Positions 5,467-5,857 of a DNA stretch of 5,857 bases are shown here, piece after piece. Made by a program: the position numbers and the translations under genes. How positions within the stretch are numbered: the first letter of the stretch is position 1; each line of letters opens with the position of its first letter. The stretch covers positions 1 to 5,857 of the forward strand of contig CALVYX010000106.1 of the NCBI GenBank assembly GCA_944372315.1. The letters run 5' to 3'. This stretch comes from an uncultured Bacilli bacterium. GTDB taxonomy: Bacteria > Bacillota_I > Bacilli_A > RF39 > UBA660. Under the pieces are notes generated by a model. The model was not told the origin of the DNA, did not search any database, and worked only from the letters and a program-made list of their open reading frames with translations.

Positions 5467-5857
5467 TTAGTTTGCTACTATTTCATATGGGGAATCTACT
5501 GTACCATCTCCAGTTAATTCTACATAAGCATTAAGATTGATTACTGGGCGCACACCATAGCTGCGATACACGCTCGTGCTGCTGAGGCTGCCACTCGAAA
5601 ACACAGCGAACACGCGAGCAGAACCGTCGTCGAAGTAACACGGAGACATAGTCCAGTAATGTTGTCCTGTATATAGGTAGTAACTACTATTATTACTTCC
5701 TCCAAATCCTCCTGCTAATACTACTTCATCGGCCGTTATTAGTCCTACTGGATATGTTAACTTCTTATTTCCTTTACTACTTCCACTTGTTGTAAATAAA
5801 TCGTTACTTTGACTACAATTTAATGTTGGTGTCTGTGTTGAATCCCAACTTCCACTT
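5467..5857 (-). CDS. C-terminal part of a surface protein with C-type-lectin-like, DGR-type variable domain
   Basis: The visible C-terminal 129 residues are open through the right edge. The Met at 5649 is internal, because the frame continues upstream without a stop. Segments in order: S-G-S-W-D-S-T, C14, then L-T-Y-P-V-G-L-I-T-A-D-E-V-V-L-A-G-G-F, then Y-Y-L-Y-T-G-Q-H-Y-W-T-M-S-P, then a variable stretch of about 30 residues. Y-G-V-R-P-V-I-N-L follows, and a tail E-L-T-G-D-G-T-V-D-S-P-Y-E-I. The Y-W-T-M-S-P ... G-V-R-P-V-I-N-L frame is one I recall from a large paralogous surface family of gut Bacillota. It resembles the C-terminal C-type-lectin/FGE fold used by DGR targets, where the variable region precedes a G-[FV]-R strand. 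The N-terminus is unseen; a prepilin or other secretion signal is expected. Base composition shifts sharply in the variable stretch. The gene ends at its own terminator (5383-5415). Ligand unknown. Confidence 0.75.
   Translation of the reverse strand, partial: SGSWDSTQTPTLNCSQSNDLFTTSGSSKGNKKLTYPVGLITADEVVLAGGFGGSNNSSYYLYTGQHYWTMSPCYFDDGSARVFAVFSSGSLSSTSVYRSYGVRPVINLNAYVELTGDGTVDSPYEIVAN
5545..5640 (-). other. Putative DGR variable region (approximate bounds)
   Basis: A 32-codon patch with about 58 % G+C (56 of 96 bases) in a roughly 25 % G+C window. It has only 13 adenines on the coding strand. Of the 32 codons, 25 end in C or T, 6 in G and 1 in A, whereas neighbouring codons in the same gene mostly end in A. 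Many codons are AGC, CGC, GAC, TAC, TTC, CTC or TAT/TTT/AGT, i.e. what AAC/AAT template codons give after random substitution of A. In such a layout adenine mutagenesis can never create a stop codon. The patch ends at the conserved G-V-R-P. The true ends, template repeat and reverse transcriptase are not in this window. Confidence 0.7.

Noticed and set aside
5467..5649. A stand-alone 60-residue protein starting at 5649
   Set aside because: The frame continues upstream without a stop to the window edge with family-like sequence, so this Met is internal.
1..5857. DGR reverse transcriptase or template repeat, CRISPR array, tRNA/rRNA genes, insertion sequences
   Set aside because: Looked for and not found. 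No second GC-rich patch resembling 5545-5640, no regular repeat-spacer pattern, no tRNA-like fold and no transposase frame are visible.
1..5857. Mycoplasma-type code with UGA as tryptophan
   Set aside because: Tryptophans seen in the genes use TGG, and every gene has full motifs without reading through TGA.

Overview
This 5.86 kb window comes from a low-G+C Bacillota-type genome. It is roughly a quarter G+C by eye, has strong A/T preference at third codon positions, and has Shine-Dalgarno sites of the AGGTGAT and GGAGG types. Tryptophan is encoded by TGG and the reading frames close normally, so the standard bacterial code applies. A penicillin-binding protein implies a cell wall. A gut Bacilli/Clostridia or RF39-like lineage is plausible, but this is inference.

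Layout from left to right: (1) the N-terminal part of a class B penicillin-binding protein on the minus strand, running off the left edge; (2) a divergent small plus-strand gene resembling DUF2624/YqfT; (3) convergent with it, and only 2 bp away, the DNA-repair gene nfo (endonuclease IV), whose transcription terminator lies inside the small gene; (4) a type IV pilin-like gene with its own strong promoter and terminator; (5) a tightly overlapping three-gene minus-strand operon encoding an ABC ATPase, a large polytopic permease with a sizeable predicted extracellular domain, and a short YtrA-type GntR repressor. A 31-bp operator-like palindrome sits at its promoter and suggests autoregulation; (6) a terminator and a second hairpin; (7) the C-terminal 129 residues of a surface-type protein entering from the right edge on the minus strand.

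The most interesting element is in the last gene. A 96-bp patch (5545-5640) has about 58 % G+C in an otherwise A/T-rich window. It is poor in adenine and has A at the third position in only 1 of 32 codons. It lies just before a conserved Y-G-V-R-P-V-I-N-L segment near the C-terminus. This is what a diversity-generating retroelement (DGR) variable region in a C-type-lectin-like target looks like after adenine-specific mutagenesis. No reverse transcriptase or template repeat is in the window, so the DGR call is an inference that a genome-wide search can test.

Taken together, most of the window concerns the cell envelope: wall synthesis, a cell-envelope-type ABC module, a pilin and a hypervariable surface protein. 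The nfo/YqfT pair is a housekeeping insert.
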